30,127 nt of DNA from Micavibrio aeruginosavorus (GTDB lineage Bacteria; Pseudomonadota; Alphaproteobacteria; Micavibrionales; Micavibrionaceae): positions 1-30,127 of the forward strand of contig QFQB01000014.1 of NCBI GenBank assembly GCA_003241475.1. Reading direction: 5' to 3'. The translations under genes were made by a program, and so were the position numbers. Shown here piece by piece: positions 1 through 7,119 of the stretch. The notes below the pieces were generated by a model. It was not told the DNA's origin. It did not search any database and saw only the letters and a program-made list of their open reading frames with translations. Numbering within the stretch: the stretch's first letter is position 1; each line of letters starts with the position of its first letter.

Positions 1-1880
1 GTGGCGGCATTACGCGACGATGCTTCTGCAACATCGGTTTCGCCAGCTGCTTTGGCTACGCCGTTCGGATCAAGGATCATGATGACGGAGCCGTCACCAA
101 GGATCGTGTTGCCCGAGAAGATTTCGATGTCTTTCAAAATGCGCGAGACAGGCTTGACGACGATCTCTTCGGTATCGAAAACTTTGTCGACAATAATGCC
201 AAATTGATACGTGCCGATCTGCGCCACGATAATATATTTGCTACCGCTTTGTTCTTCTGTGTTGAGGTTCAAAAGATCGCGCAAAGAGACAAGGGGAAGC
301 AATTGGTCACGCAAACGGAAGAAGGGCGTATCATTGACCTTTTCAATGGTGATGGATGATTTTTCCGACGCCAGAACAAGCTCGCGCACGGCGAGCTGCG
401 GAATGGCGAAGCGCTCGCCGCCCGCCTCAACGATGAGTGCGGAAACAATCGCCAGAGTTAGCGGAATCTTGATCAGGAAGGTGGAGCCTTTGCCTTCAAC
501 GGATTTCAAAACGATGGAACCACCGATCTTTTCGATGTTGGTGCGGACAACGTCCATACCCACGCCGCGGCCTGAAACGGAGGTCACCTGTTCGGCCGTG
601 GAAAAACCCGCCTTGAAAATGAATTGTTGTATGACGGAATCGGACATCTGGGCGACTTCATCTTCGGTGGCGAGGCCGTTCTTGATGATCTTTTCTTTGA
701 TCTTCGCAAGGGGCAGGCCTTTGCCGTCATCAGTAATTTCAATGATGATGTGCCCGCCTTCGTGATAGGCGTTCAGCACGATGCGGCCCGTTTCAGGCTT
801 GCCAGCTTTGATACGGTCTTCAGGCCTTTCAACGCCGTGGTCGGCTGAGTTACGGACCATGTGCGTGAGCGGGTCTTTGATCATATCCAAAATCTGGCGG
901 TCAAGTTCCGTGCTTTCGCCGAGCATGACCAAATCGATCTTCTTGTTCAATTCCATCGAAAGGTCACGGATGATGCGGGGCAACTTGGACCATGCATTGC
1001 CAATCGGTTGCATACGGGTCTTCATCACGCCTTCCTGCAATTCCGAAACAACATGGTTTAGGCGTTGTAGAGGACCGGAGAATTCAGTGTCTTTTTGTGC
1101 GCGCAGGATCTGTAGCAACTGGTTTCGTGTCAGAACAAGCTCGGAAACCAGCGTCATCAGGTTCTCGAGCACGTCCATGTTGACACGAAGCGATTGCGAC
1201 GCGAGATCGCCACCGGCTGCTTTTGCGCCGTGATCATCGGCCTTTGCGGCAGGCGCGGGAGCGGGGGCCGTTTTTGCCGGTGCCGGTGTTGCCGCAACAG
1301 GCGCAGGGACTGGTTCGGGAGTTGGAGCCGAAGCGGCGGCTTCCATCGCTTTTGCGGTGTCCGCATCATCGCCTTCCGGTACCGTCACAATAGTGTGCCA
1401 CTGATCTTGCGGGAGAATGGGGGTGGCATCGAACAAAGCTTGTAATTCGTCTTCGTTGCCGTCGCCCTTGGAGCCGTCTTTGTCATTGGCCGTGTTGCCA
1501 TCGCGTCCTTCATAAACGGCATCGAGTTTTTCGATAAGCGCGGAATCGTCGCCCGCCGGTTCGGAGCCGGTTTCTTCCAGACCCGCGACAATCAATTTGA
1601 TGCGGTCGAAAGATTCAAAGATGAGTGTAACGTAAGCGGGGGTGACTTCGAGATCGCCGTCACGGAAGCGGCCCATAACGTTCTCGGCGCGGTGCGCGAC
1701 CGTTTCAAGGCGTGGCAGACCCAAAAAGCCGCAAGTTCCCTTGATCGTATGCATCAAGCGGAAGATGGAGGAGATAAGCTCCTTGTCGTTGGGATTTTGT
1801 TCGAGGCGGACCATATCAAGGTCCAAAGCGCCGAGGCTTTCGTTTGTTTCCGTCAGGAATTCGGTAATGAGATCGTCCAT
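1..1880 (-). CDS. cheA: Chemotaxis histidine kinase CheA (3' end outside window)
   Basis: CheA autophosphorylates on its HPt domain and passes phosphate to CheY/CheB within the cytoplasmic chemoreceptor array. Translation from the ATG at 1880 gives an HPt domain with the phospho-acceptor in MHTIKGT (His44). An Ala/Pro-rich linker follows at about residues 160-220, then a dimerisation helix, the N-box HMVRNSADHGVE, the G-boxes DDGKGLP and GRGVGMDVV, and a CheW-like domain (RFAIPQLAVRELV onwards). The frame is still open at base 1, so about 626 codons are visible and the very C-terminus is missing. The start is fixed by the family N-terminus and by GAGGGGAC upstream. No cheW, cheY or receptor gene is visible; the upstream neighbours are an unknown protein and chpT. 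A CtrA-like site lies about 90 bp upstream. Confidence 0.97.
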   Translation of the reverse strand, partial: MDDLITEFLTETNESLGALDLDMVRLEQNPNDKELISSIFRLMHTIKGTCGFLGLPRLETVAHRAENVMGRFRDGDLEVTPAYVTLIFESFDRIKLIVAGLEETGSEPAGDDSALIEKLDAVYEGRDGNTANDKDGSKGDGNEDELQALFDATPILPQDQWHTIVTVPEGDDADTAKAMEAAASAPTPEPVPAPVAATPAPAKTAPAPAPAAKADDHGAKAAGGDLASQSLRVNMDVLENLMTLVSELVLTRNQLLQILRAQKDTEFSGPLQRLNHVVSELQEGVMKTRMQPIGNAWSKLPRIIRDLSMELNKKIDLVMLGESTELDRQILDMIKDPLTHMVRNSADHGVERPEDRIKAGKPETGRIVLNAYHEGGHIIIEITDDGKGLPLAKIKEKIIKNGLATEDEVAQMSDSVIQQFIFKAGFSTAEQVTSVSGRGVGMDVVRTNIEKIGGSIVLKSVEGKGSTFLIKIPLTLAIVSALIVEAGGERFAIPQLAVRELVLASEKSSITIEKVNDTPFFRLRDQLLPLVSLRDLLNLNTEEQSGSKYIIVAQIGTYQFGIIVDKVFDTEEIVVKPVSRILKDIEIFSGNTILGDGSVIMILDPNGVAKAAGETDVAEASSRNAA

Positions 1881-1893
1881 GAATAAGTCCCCT

Positions 1894-1911
1894 CACGCGG
1901 TTCTTCGCGTG
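1894..1911 (-). promoter_or_regulatory. Hairpin in the cheA leader next to the ribosome binding site
   Basis: The arms CACGCG and CGCGTG (1894-1899 and 1906-1911) pair around a 6-nt loop. On the minus-strand RNA the hairpin ends directly at the GAGGGG Shine-Dalgarno of cheA. The six pairs are perfect, but an effect on translation is inference only. Confidence 0.35.
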
Positions 1912-1969
1912 TTGAATGATCGAAAAGACAGAAAAAACGCCTAATACACTAGAGAATGGCAGAAGAGAG

Positions 1970-1984
1970 TTAACGAGAGATTAC
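1970..1984 (-). promoter_or_regulatory. CtrA-like binding site upstream of cheA
   Basis: On the plus strand the site reads TTAA, seven bases, TTAC, against the CtrA consensus TTAA-N7-TTAA, so 7 of 8 fixed bases match. It lies about 90 bp upstream of the cheA ATG, in a gap of 185 bp that holds no other gene. CtrA is encoded in this window and controls chemotaxis and flagellar genes in many alphaproteobacteria. A single imperfect site can occur by chance. Confidence 0.35.
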
Positions 1985-2065
1985 CCGTCGGTGCCAAATC
2001 CATTGTAACGCAAGGGAAAATAAATAAAAGAGCCATCTGACGCCCGCATGCAGAATGCGAACGGC

Positions 2066-2449
2066 CTAGAATGGGACTTTCGGCTCATGGCGGGGGTGCG
2101 GCACGGTTTGTCTATTGGTATCGGCCTCCAGATTGCGGGAATGGCTTTCGCCCCCCAGCAGGGCGCCGAGCAGGTCCGAGCGCAGCATGCGCGGATCGCG
2201 CTGTTCTGCGATAGAAAGGCGTTCAAGGCGGTATAGTTCGACATACAGGCCATGATAAGGGTAGCGGCCCGGACCTTCTTCCGGAATATGGGGGGAAAGG
2301 CTATCGGCGGTTTGGCGGATAGCTGGGAGAGCATTGCGTATCATTTCCTGCGTATCGGATACGGAAGAGCCTTGCGCGATGGTGAAAAGATTTTTGAATG
2401 CGGCGGTTAGACTGCCAACGGCCTTATTGAACTCAGCAACTTTTTTCAT
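2066..2449 (-). CDS. Unknown 127-aa protein between chpT and cheA
   Basis: I do not recognise this protein. The N-terminal half is helical and soluble-looking (residues 1-60, with MKKVAEFNKAVGSLTAAFKN and a region rich in Ala, Ile and Leu). The C-terminal third is rich in Arg, His and Pro and looks disordered. There is no signal peptide or membrane segment. The ATG at 2449 has no Shine-Dalgarno, but a good promoter (TTGCAT, 17 nt, TATAAA) ends 6 nt before it, so the mRNA may be leaderless and this start is preferred. A longer open frame at 1981-2334 on the same strand overlaps the end; its composition is Ser/Pro/Arg-rich like a shadow frame, so I did not merge the two. Confidence 0.65.
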   Translation of the reverse strand: MKKVAEFNKAVGSLTAAFKNLFTIAQGSSVSDTQEMIRNALPAIRQTADSLSPHIPEEGPGRYPYHGLYVELYRLERLSIAEQRDPRMLRSDLLGALLGGESHSRNLEADTNRQTVPHPRHEPKVPF

Positions 2450-2455
2450 GCGGGA

Positions 2456-2484
2456 TTTATAAAAGTTTACTCTCGCTGATGCAA
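2456..2484 (-). promoter_or_regulatory. Sigma70-type promoter for the 127-aa gene, leaderless spacing
   Basis: On the minus strand TTGCAT (2484-2479), a 17-nt spacer and TATAAA (2461-2456) match the vegetative consensus in 4 of 6 and 5 of 6 positions. Six bases (TCCCGC) then separate the -10 box from the ATG at 2449, so the expected transcript start falls on the start codon. Confidence 0.6.
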
Positions 2485-2491
2485 ATTTGAA

Positions 2492-3220
2492 TTAGGCCGA
2501 CGGAGCCGTTTCAGGCGCAGGCGCGGATGGGCAATCCAGCGCAAACGTAATGCGGTCTTCCTTGCGGTCCTTGATTCGCAAATTATAACCATAATGCGAA
2601 GCGATGACGGAAATCGCGTAAGGGTGGACAAGGCGGGGGTCAAGATCGTCAGCCTCAATTTCCTGTTTCAGCGCGGCCTCGACGCCGTCGCGCACCAGCA
2701 CGGAATCGCCTTCGGCGATAATGAGCGTTTGATCCCCTTCGCCGGGGCGGACCATGACGAAGCCGCCTTTGACCAGACATTCGGCCGCGAGCATCAGCCC
2801 CGCCATCAGCATCTTGCAATAGGCGTAGGGAAGAGGTTTGGGGCCGAGGTTGCCATGCGGGTCCCATGCCTGCGTTATTTTGCCGTCGCCGGAAATAAGT
2901 TGCGAGAAGGCTTTTTGGACATCTTCGGGTTTGACGTTGGGATCGCGTCCGCCAGAGCCGTAAGCAATACGGAAGGCCATCAATTTGGCGGCGGCTTGGG
3001 ACGCGCTGTGGGAGATCAGGCCGAGCGCCTCTTTGCGCTGTTCCGGATCGTCGCCCGTTTCTTCCATGAATTCCACGCCGTTGTTGATCGCGCCGACAGG
3101 GGAGACAAGGTCGTGGCAGATGCGCGATGCCAGAAGTTCGATTACGCTCGCGGTTTTCTTCTTCGGTTCTTCGGTTGCGGGCGCGGCGGGTTCGGCTTGC
3201 GGGACGGCGGTAGTGGTCAT
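2492..3220 (-). CDS. chpT: Histidine phosphotransferase ChpT
   Basis: ChpT carries phosphate from the hybrid kinase CckA to CtrA and CpdR, the relay that times the alphaproteobacterial cell cycle. The 242-aa product has the family signature ASRICHDLVSPVGAINNGVE at residues 31-50, with phospho-acceptor His36 on the first helix of the dimerising four-helix bundle. A degenerate ATPase-like domain follows from about residue 120. The first 25 residues are Ala/Pro/Thr/Lys-rich and probably disordered, as is the Ala/Pro tail. AGGA lies about 9 nt before the ATG. It follows galU by 49 bp, with a hairpin between them, and its substrate CtrA is encoded at the other end of this window. Confidence 0.95.
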   Translation of the reverse strand: MTTTAVPQAEPAAPATEEPKKKTASVIELLASRICHDLVSPVGAINNGVEFMEETGDDPEQRKEALGLISHSASQAAAKLMAFRIAYGSGGRDPNVKPEDVQKAFSQLISGDGKITQAWDPHGNLGPKPLPYAYCKMLMAGLMLAAECLVKGGFVMVRPGEGDQTLIIAEGDSVLVRDGVEAALKQEIEADDLDPRLVHPYAISVIASHYGYNLRIKDRKEDRITFALDCPSAPAPETAPSA

Positions 3221-3250
3221 AGGGCGGTTCCTGATCTTGGTTCGGAAAAT

Positions 3251-3270
3251 GTCGCCCTATTGTGGGCGAC
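3251..3270 (-). terminator. Hairpin between galU and chpT, weak terminator or attenuator
   Basis: The seven-base arms GTCGCCC and GGGCGAC (3251-3257 and 3264-3270) pair around a 6-nt loop. The hairpin starts inside the galU stop codon. The minus-strand sequence after it is ATTTTCC, so the U-tract is poor and termination would be partial at best. Confidence 0.4.
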
Positions 3271-4148
3271 TATCTGTAATTGTCCAGAATTTTCCGGACC
3301 GCATCCGCGATTTCAGGATCGGCCAGACCAAAAGCCACGTTCGCCTCAATGAAGCCTAGGCGCGAGCCGCAGTCATAGTGGCCGCCTTCGAAGCGCACGC
3401 CGTGGAACGGCTGTCTGCCGATCAGTTTCGCCATGGAATCGGTCAGCTGGATTTCGCCGCCAGCACCGGTTTCAAAAGCATCAAGATATTCAAACACTTC
3501 TGGCTGTAAGATGTAACGGCCGACGACGCACAGATTGCTTGGCGCATTTTCTGGTTTAGGTTTTTCAACCAACCCTTTGATGGAGACTATTTTTCCATCA
3601 TCCGATTCCGGATCGACAATGCCGTAGCTGCTGGTTTGTTCGCGCGGCACTTCTTTGGTCGCCACGACGTTGCCGCCATGCTTTTTGTAAACATCCATCA
3701 TTTGCGCGATGGCGCCGCGCGGGTGTTGTACAACATCGTCGGGAAGCAAAATCGCGAACGGCTCGCCGCCGATAAATTGCTTCGCGCACCAGACGGCGTG
3801 GCCAAGACCAAGCGGTTGTTCTTGAAAGGTGGTCTTCAATGCGCCATCGGGCAGGTTGGAATTGCGGAGTTTCTCGAGAATAGCGGTCTTGCCCTTTTTC
3901 TCGAGCGAAGATTCAAGCTCGTCGTTTTTCTTGAAGTGTGTTTTCAGTGCTTCTTTCGAAGGGCTTGTAACAAAAATAAATTCTTCGATTCCTGCGTTGC
4001 GCGCTTCTTCGACGGCATGCTGGATGAGGGGCGCTTCGCCGACGGTGAGCATCTCTTTGGGGATGGCTTTGGTGGCGGGCAGGAAACGGGTGCCCAATCC
4101 TGCGACGGGAAACACGGCTTTGCGGACGGGTTTGAATGTCTGTGTCAT
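3270..4148 (-). CDS. galU: UTP--glucose-1-phosphate uridylyltransferase
   Basis: GalU makes UDP-glucose from UTP and glucose 1-phosphate in the cytoplasm, feeding exopolysaccharide and LPS sugars. The 292-aa product has the nucleotide-binding loop GLGTRFLPATKAIPKEML near residues 17-34, the LLPDDVV metal-binding segment, the VEKP motif and the C-terminal YDCGSRLGF segment, all typical of bacterial GalU. An in-frame ATG at 4184 would add 12 residues (MRFLCRNAIKAA). I chose the ATG at 4148 because family members begin a few residues before the KAVFPVAGLGTR strand, and AAAGGCGG lies nearby. It is divergent from the aminopeptidase gene. kdsB, another sugar-nucleotide enzyme gene, is elsewhere in the window. 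Confidence 0.95.
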   Translation of the reverse strand: MTQTFKPVRKAVFPVAGLGTRFLPATKAIPKEMLTVGEAPLIQHAVEEARNAGIEEFIFVTSPSKEALKTHFKKNDELESSLEKKGKTAILEKLRNSNLPDGALKTTFQEQPLGLGHAVWCAKQFIGGEPFAILLPDDVVQHPRGAIAQMMDVYKKHGGNVVATKEVPREQTSSYGIVDPESDDGKIVSIKGLVEKPKPENAPSNLCVVGRYILQPEVFEYLDAFETGAGGEIQLTDSMAKLIGRQPFHGVRFEGGHYDCGSRLGFIEANVAFGLADPEIADAVRKILDNYR

Positions 4149-4218
4149 GGCCGCCTTTATTGCATTGCGGCACAAAAAGCGCAAGCAGAATTTATGGCAA
4201 GCGGAGGCTAATAAAGGC

Positions 4219-4246
4219 TTGGTAACGCTCGTTTTTTATCTATATT
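4219..4246 (+). promoter_or_regulatory. Promoter of the aminopeptidase P gene
   Basis: TTGGTA (4219-4224), a 16-nt spacer and TATATT (4241-4246) form a sigma70-type promoter. Nine bases separate the -10 box from the ATG at 4256, so the 5' leader would be only 2-4 nt. Confidence 0.5.
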
Positions 4247-4255
4247 CTCTAAAGT

Positions 4256-6028
4256 ATGACAGCCTCATCCCTACAGCAAAAACTCGACGATCTGCGCGCC
4301 GCCTTGAAAAAAGAGGGGGTGGACGGGTTCATCATCCCGCGCGCGGACGAATATCAGGGCGAATATGTTCCGGCCTCGGCCGACCGTTTGCGCTGGATTT
4401 CGGGGTTTACCGGATCGGCGGGCGTGGCCGTCGTGTTGACCGACAAGGCGGCGGTGCTGAGCGACGGGCGCTATACGATTCAATTAAAACAGCAAATCGA
4501 CGCGAGCTTGTTCGAAACCGACGACAGCACAAAAGTCTCGGCAGGGGACTGGATTTCCAAGATCGCTAAAAAGGGCGCGGTGATCGGGTACGACCCGAAA
4601 CTGCACACGCCGCGCGAGATCAAATCATTCGAGGACAAGGGCCTGACCATGAAGGCGTTGCCCGCCAATCCTCTCGATGCCGTCTGGAAAGACCGCCCGT
4701 CCGCGCCGTCAGCCAAGGTTGAAGCATTCCCGTTGTCATCGGCGGGCGTATCGGCGCAAGACAAGCTCGATCAGGTTGCAGGTGCGCTTAAAGACAAAAA
4801 GGCGCAGGCCGCGATTATCGCGCTTCCCGATTCCATCGCGTGGCTTTTGAACATCCGCTCCTCCGACATTCCGCATATTCCGGTTGCGCTGTCCTATGCC
4901 ATCGCGCATGAGAACGGGACGCTGGACTGGTATATCGATGCAAACCGCGTGGGTGCGGAAGTGCAGAAATCCTTCGGCAACCGCGTGTCGATCAAAGCGC
5001 CCAAAGATCTGGAGGCGGATTTTGCCAAGCTGATGGACAAGGCGGTTCTTGTGGACGAGCGCCGGACATCGCAATGGTTTTTGACCGAGCTACGCAAACA
5101 CGGGGCGAAAATCATCGATGCCAAAGACCCGACGATCATTTTGAAAGCGCGTAAAAATCCGGCGGAACAGGAAGCGATGCGCAACGCCCATGTCCGCGAC
5201 GGCGCGGCGGTAACGAAATTCCTCAAATGGCTGTCGGAAAATAAAGAAACTATCACAGAACTGGATATCGAAGCGAAGCTGGAAGAATTCAGAAAAGCCG
5301 CGCCGGAATACCGCGACAGCTCGTTCGATACGATTGCAGGTTTTGGCTCGAATGGCGCGATCGTTCATTACCGCGCAACGAAAGAAACGGCCAAGATGCT
5401 GGAGCAGGGGAGTTTGTTGCTCCTCGATTCCGGCGCGCAATATGCGGACGGAACTACCGATATTACCCGCACGATGGCCATCGGAACACCCAGCAAAGAG
5501 ATGAAAGAGCGTTTTACGCTCGTGCTCAAAGCCCATATCGCGGTGGCGCGCGCAAGATTTCCGGTCGGCACAACGGGCGCGCAGATCGATGCGCTCGCCC
5601 GCGCGCCCTTGTGGGAGCGCAATCTGGATTACGCACACGGCACGGGCCATGGTGTGGGATGTTATCTGTCCGTGCACGAAGAGGCCACAAGCCTGTCACC
5701 ACGTGGGGCCGAGGCAATGGAAGCAGGAATGATCGTGTCCAACGAGCCGGGATATTACAAGGAAGGCGCGTACGGCATCCGTCTTGAAAACCTGATCCTC
5801 GCGTATGAGGACGGCGTGTGTGCGGACACGGGCAAAAAGATGCTGGCGTTCGAAACACTGACCTTTGTACCGTTCGATCTGAGTTGCGTTGATTTCGGAT
5901 TGCTCAATGAATCCGAAAAGAAATGGCTTTCCGATTACCACAAAGCAGTTTTTGAAAAGCTATCACCGTATCTGGATGCGCCCACAAAAGACTGGCTTTT
6001 GAAAACAACGGCGGCGCAACACGCTTAA
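4256..6028 (+). CDS. Xaa-Pro aminopeptidase (aminopeptidase P, M24B)
   Basis: This enzyme removes an N-terminal residue that precedes proline, using two metal ions. The 590-aa product has the three-domain layout of the long aminopeptidase P form. Two creatinase-like N-terminal domains (about 1-300) precede a pita-bread catalytic domain. Metal ligands visible by motif are Asp391 (LLDSGAQY), Asp402 (TTDITRT), His465 (GTGHGVG), Glu497 (SNEPGYY) and Glu511 (RLENLI). The C-terminal stretch after residue 530 (FVPFDLSCVDF, then LSDYHKAVFEKLSPYL) is the extension typical of the approximately 600-aa members. No signal peptide is seen, so it is probably cytoplasmic. It precedes the transglutaminase-like gene by 39 bp, probably on one transcript. 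Confidence 0.94.
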   Translation: MTASSLQQKLDDLRAALKKEGVDGFIIPRADEYQGEYVPASADRLRWISGFTGSAGVAVVLTDKAAVLSDGRYTIQLKQQIDASLFETDDSTKVSAGDWISKIAKKGAVIGYDPKLHTPREIKSFEDKGLTMKALPANPLDAVWKDRPSAPSAKVEAFPLSSAGVSAQDKLDQVAGALKDKKAQAAIIALPDSIAWLLNIRSSDIPHIPVALSYAIAHENGTLDWYIDANRVGAEVQKSFGNRVSIKAPKDLEADFAKLMDKAVLVDERRTSQWFLTELRKHGAKIIDAKDPTIILKARKNPAEQEAMRNAHVRDGAAVTKFLKWLSENKETITELDIEAKLEEFRKAAPEYRDSSFDTIAGFGSNGAIVHYRATKETAKMLEQGSLLLLDSGAQYADGTTDITRTMAIGTPSKEMKERFTLVLKAHIAVARARFPVGTTGAQIDALARAPLWERNLDYAHGTGHGVGCYLSVHEEATSLSPRGAEAMEAGMIVSNEPGYYKEGAYGIRLENLILAYEDGVCADTGKKMLAFETLTFVPFDLSCVDFGLLNESEKKWLSDYHKAVFEKLSPYLDAPTKDWLLKTTAAQHA

Positions 6029-6067
6029 CGGTTTTTCTTCTCCGCTTTTTCTGGAATAATAACGGCC

Positions 6068-6766
6068 ATGAATATTCGCAAAAAATTCAAAATGGCCAGC
6101 GCCGTAGCGCTTTTCATGCTGGTCGGCAAGAGCATCGCGCAAGTTCCCGTTGACACGCAAAACGCGGATATTCTTTCCGCTAATGCTGTCGAAGATCGCG
6201 GGCAGAAAAGTAAATTTTTCCGCATCAGTGGCGACTATGATAATGGTTTTCACCGCCATGAACAATTTTGCGAACGAGACCCTGAAGAGTGCGATTTTGA
6301 AGACGGTGGCACGATCTACGCCGATCTCTCGCCAGAAATGATGAATATGCTTCGTGAGATAAACCGCGAAGTGAACAGGCGTTTTCGTTATGTCAGCGAT
6401 AGAACCCGTTATGGCCGCGATGATTACTGGACAATTCCCAAGGAGGACAAAAGGCCATACCTGCGCGGCGATTGCGAGGACTATGCTCTCTACAAGCGCA
6501 AAATTCTGGAGCGTGTTTTGCCGAAGTCGGCAATGTCTCTGGCGTTTTTGGATGTCGCTCGCGGTTATTCGCATGTGGTTTTGATCGTGAGGACCAAGCA
6601 AGGGGATTATGTGCTGGACAGCCGGCGCGATGAGTTAAGATTGGTCAATGATACCCCCGATTATTCTTATAGGGCTATTACCGATCCGTTCGACAGGTCG
6701 AAATGGAGAAAAGTCAGCCAGCCAGTATATGACAGGCAGGGGCGGGAGATGCATCCATTCATTTGA
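6068..6766 (+). CDS. Bacterial transglutaminase-like cysteine protease (BTLCP)
   Basis: The 232-aa protein belongs to the BTLCP family (DUF920), periplasmic papain-fold proteins related to LapG. It has a short N-terminal signal-like segment (MASAVALFMLVGKSIAQ), the conserved early motif EQFCERDPEECDF around residues 65-77, and a catalytic triad by motif: Cys136 in RGDCEDYAL, His169 in YSHVVLIV and Asp184 in YVLDSR. LapG-type members cleave surface adhesins under c-di-GMP control, but no LapD or large adhesin gene is present here, so the substrate is unknown. It follows the aminopeptidase gene and ends at a strong terminator shared with rpsU. Confidence 0.9.
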   Translation: MNIRKKFKMASAVALFMLVGKSIAQVPVDTQNADILSANAVEDRGQKSKFFRISGDYDNGFHRHEQFCERDPEECDFEDGGTIYADLSPEMMNMLREINREVNRRFRYVSDRTRYGRDDYWTIPKEDKRPYLRGDCEDYALYKRKILERVLPKSAMSLAFLDVARGYSHVVLIVRTKQGDYVLDSRRDELRLVNDTPDYSYRAITDPFDRSKWRKVSQPVYDRQGREMHPFI

Positions 6767-6773
6767 AAAAGCA

Positions 6774-6796
6774 AAACCGCCCGAAAGGGGCGGTTT
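6774..6796. terminator. Bidirectional terminator between the BTLCP gene and rpsU
   Basis: The nine-base arms AAACCGCCC and GGGCGGTTT (6774-6782 and 6788-6796) enclose GAAAG. The minus strand continues TTTTGCTTTTTC, a good U-tract for rpsU; the plus strand continues TTTCAATTT. It lies between two convergent genes. Confidence 0.85.
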
Positions 6797-6824
6797 CAAT
6801 TTGATAGGTCAAAAGTAGCGAACC

Positions 6825-7025
6825 TTAATCGCGATCTTTGCGCTTGCGCTCGACTTTTCTCCAGCGACGGACAGCCTCGGACTTTTCGCGTTTCTTCTTT
6901 TCAGAAGGTTTTTCGAAGTCACGACGCAGTTTCATTTCGCGGAAGATGCCTTCACGCTGCATTTTCTTTTTCAGAACACGCAGAGCTTGTTCAACATTGT
7001 TATCGCGAACGGTTACTGTAACCAA
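6825..7025 (-). CDS. rpsU: Small ribosomal subunit protein bS21
   Basis: The 66-aa basic protein is bS21, which binds near the anti-Shine-Dalgarno end of 16S rRNA and supports initiation. The family core VRDNNVEQALRVLKKKMQREG lies at residues 6-26, followed by a Lys/Arg-rich tail. The start is a TTG at 7025: there is no usable in-frame ATG, the TTG gives the usual Met-Val N-terminus, and an extended Shine-Dalgarno (GAAAGAGGTGA) precedes it. The gene has its own strong terminator. Leader and promoter must lie in the region shared with the divergent gamma-glutamyltransferase gene. Confidence 0.95.
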   Translation of the reverse strand: MVTVTVRDNNVEQALRVLKKKMQREGIFREMKLRRDFEKPSEKKKREKSEAVRRWRKVERKRKDRD

Positions 7026-7054
7026 ATCAAATCACCTCTTTCCTTCTTAAAATT

Positions 7055-7072
7055 GTATGAGTAAAATCATAC
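7055..7072 (-). promoter_or_regulatory. Inverted repeat in the rpsU upstream region
   Basis: The arms GTATGA and TCATAC (7055-7060 and 7067-7072) flank six bases, about 30 nt upstream of the rpsU start. It could be a leader hairpin or an operator; nothing else supports either reading. It also overlaps an ATG at 7057 that opens the gamma-glutamyltransferase frame, one reason to doubt that early start. Confidence 0.3.
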
Positions 7073-7119
7073 ATGTAGGCCTGTTTCCTACAGACAATCC
7101 CGCGGAAATGCAAGTCCTA

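Noticed and set aside
211..1233. Long plus-strand frames over the cheA region
   Set aside because: cheA on the minus strand explains them: its motifs and codon use are clear, while these frames are antisense shadows.
1981..2334. 117-codon minus-strand frame overlapping the 127-aa gene
   Set aside because: Its composition (many Ser, Pro, Arg, Cys) looks like a shadow frame and no promoter or Shine-Dalgarno supports it; a frameshift joining it to the 127-aa frame is possible but not supported by a family match.
7057..7119. ATG at 7057 as the ggt start
   Set aside because: It would place 21 polar residues before the signal peptide and lies in the rpsU upstream inverted repeat without a Shine-Dalgarno.
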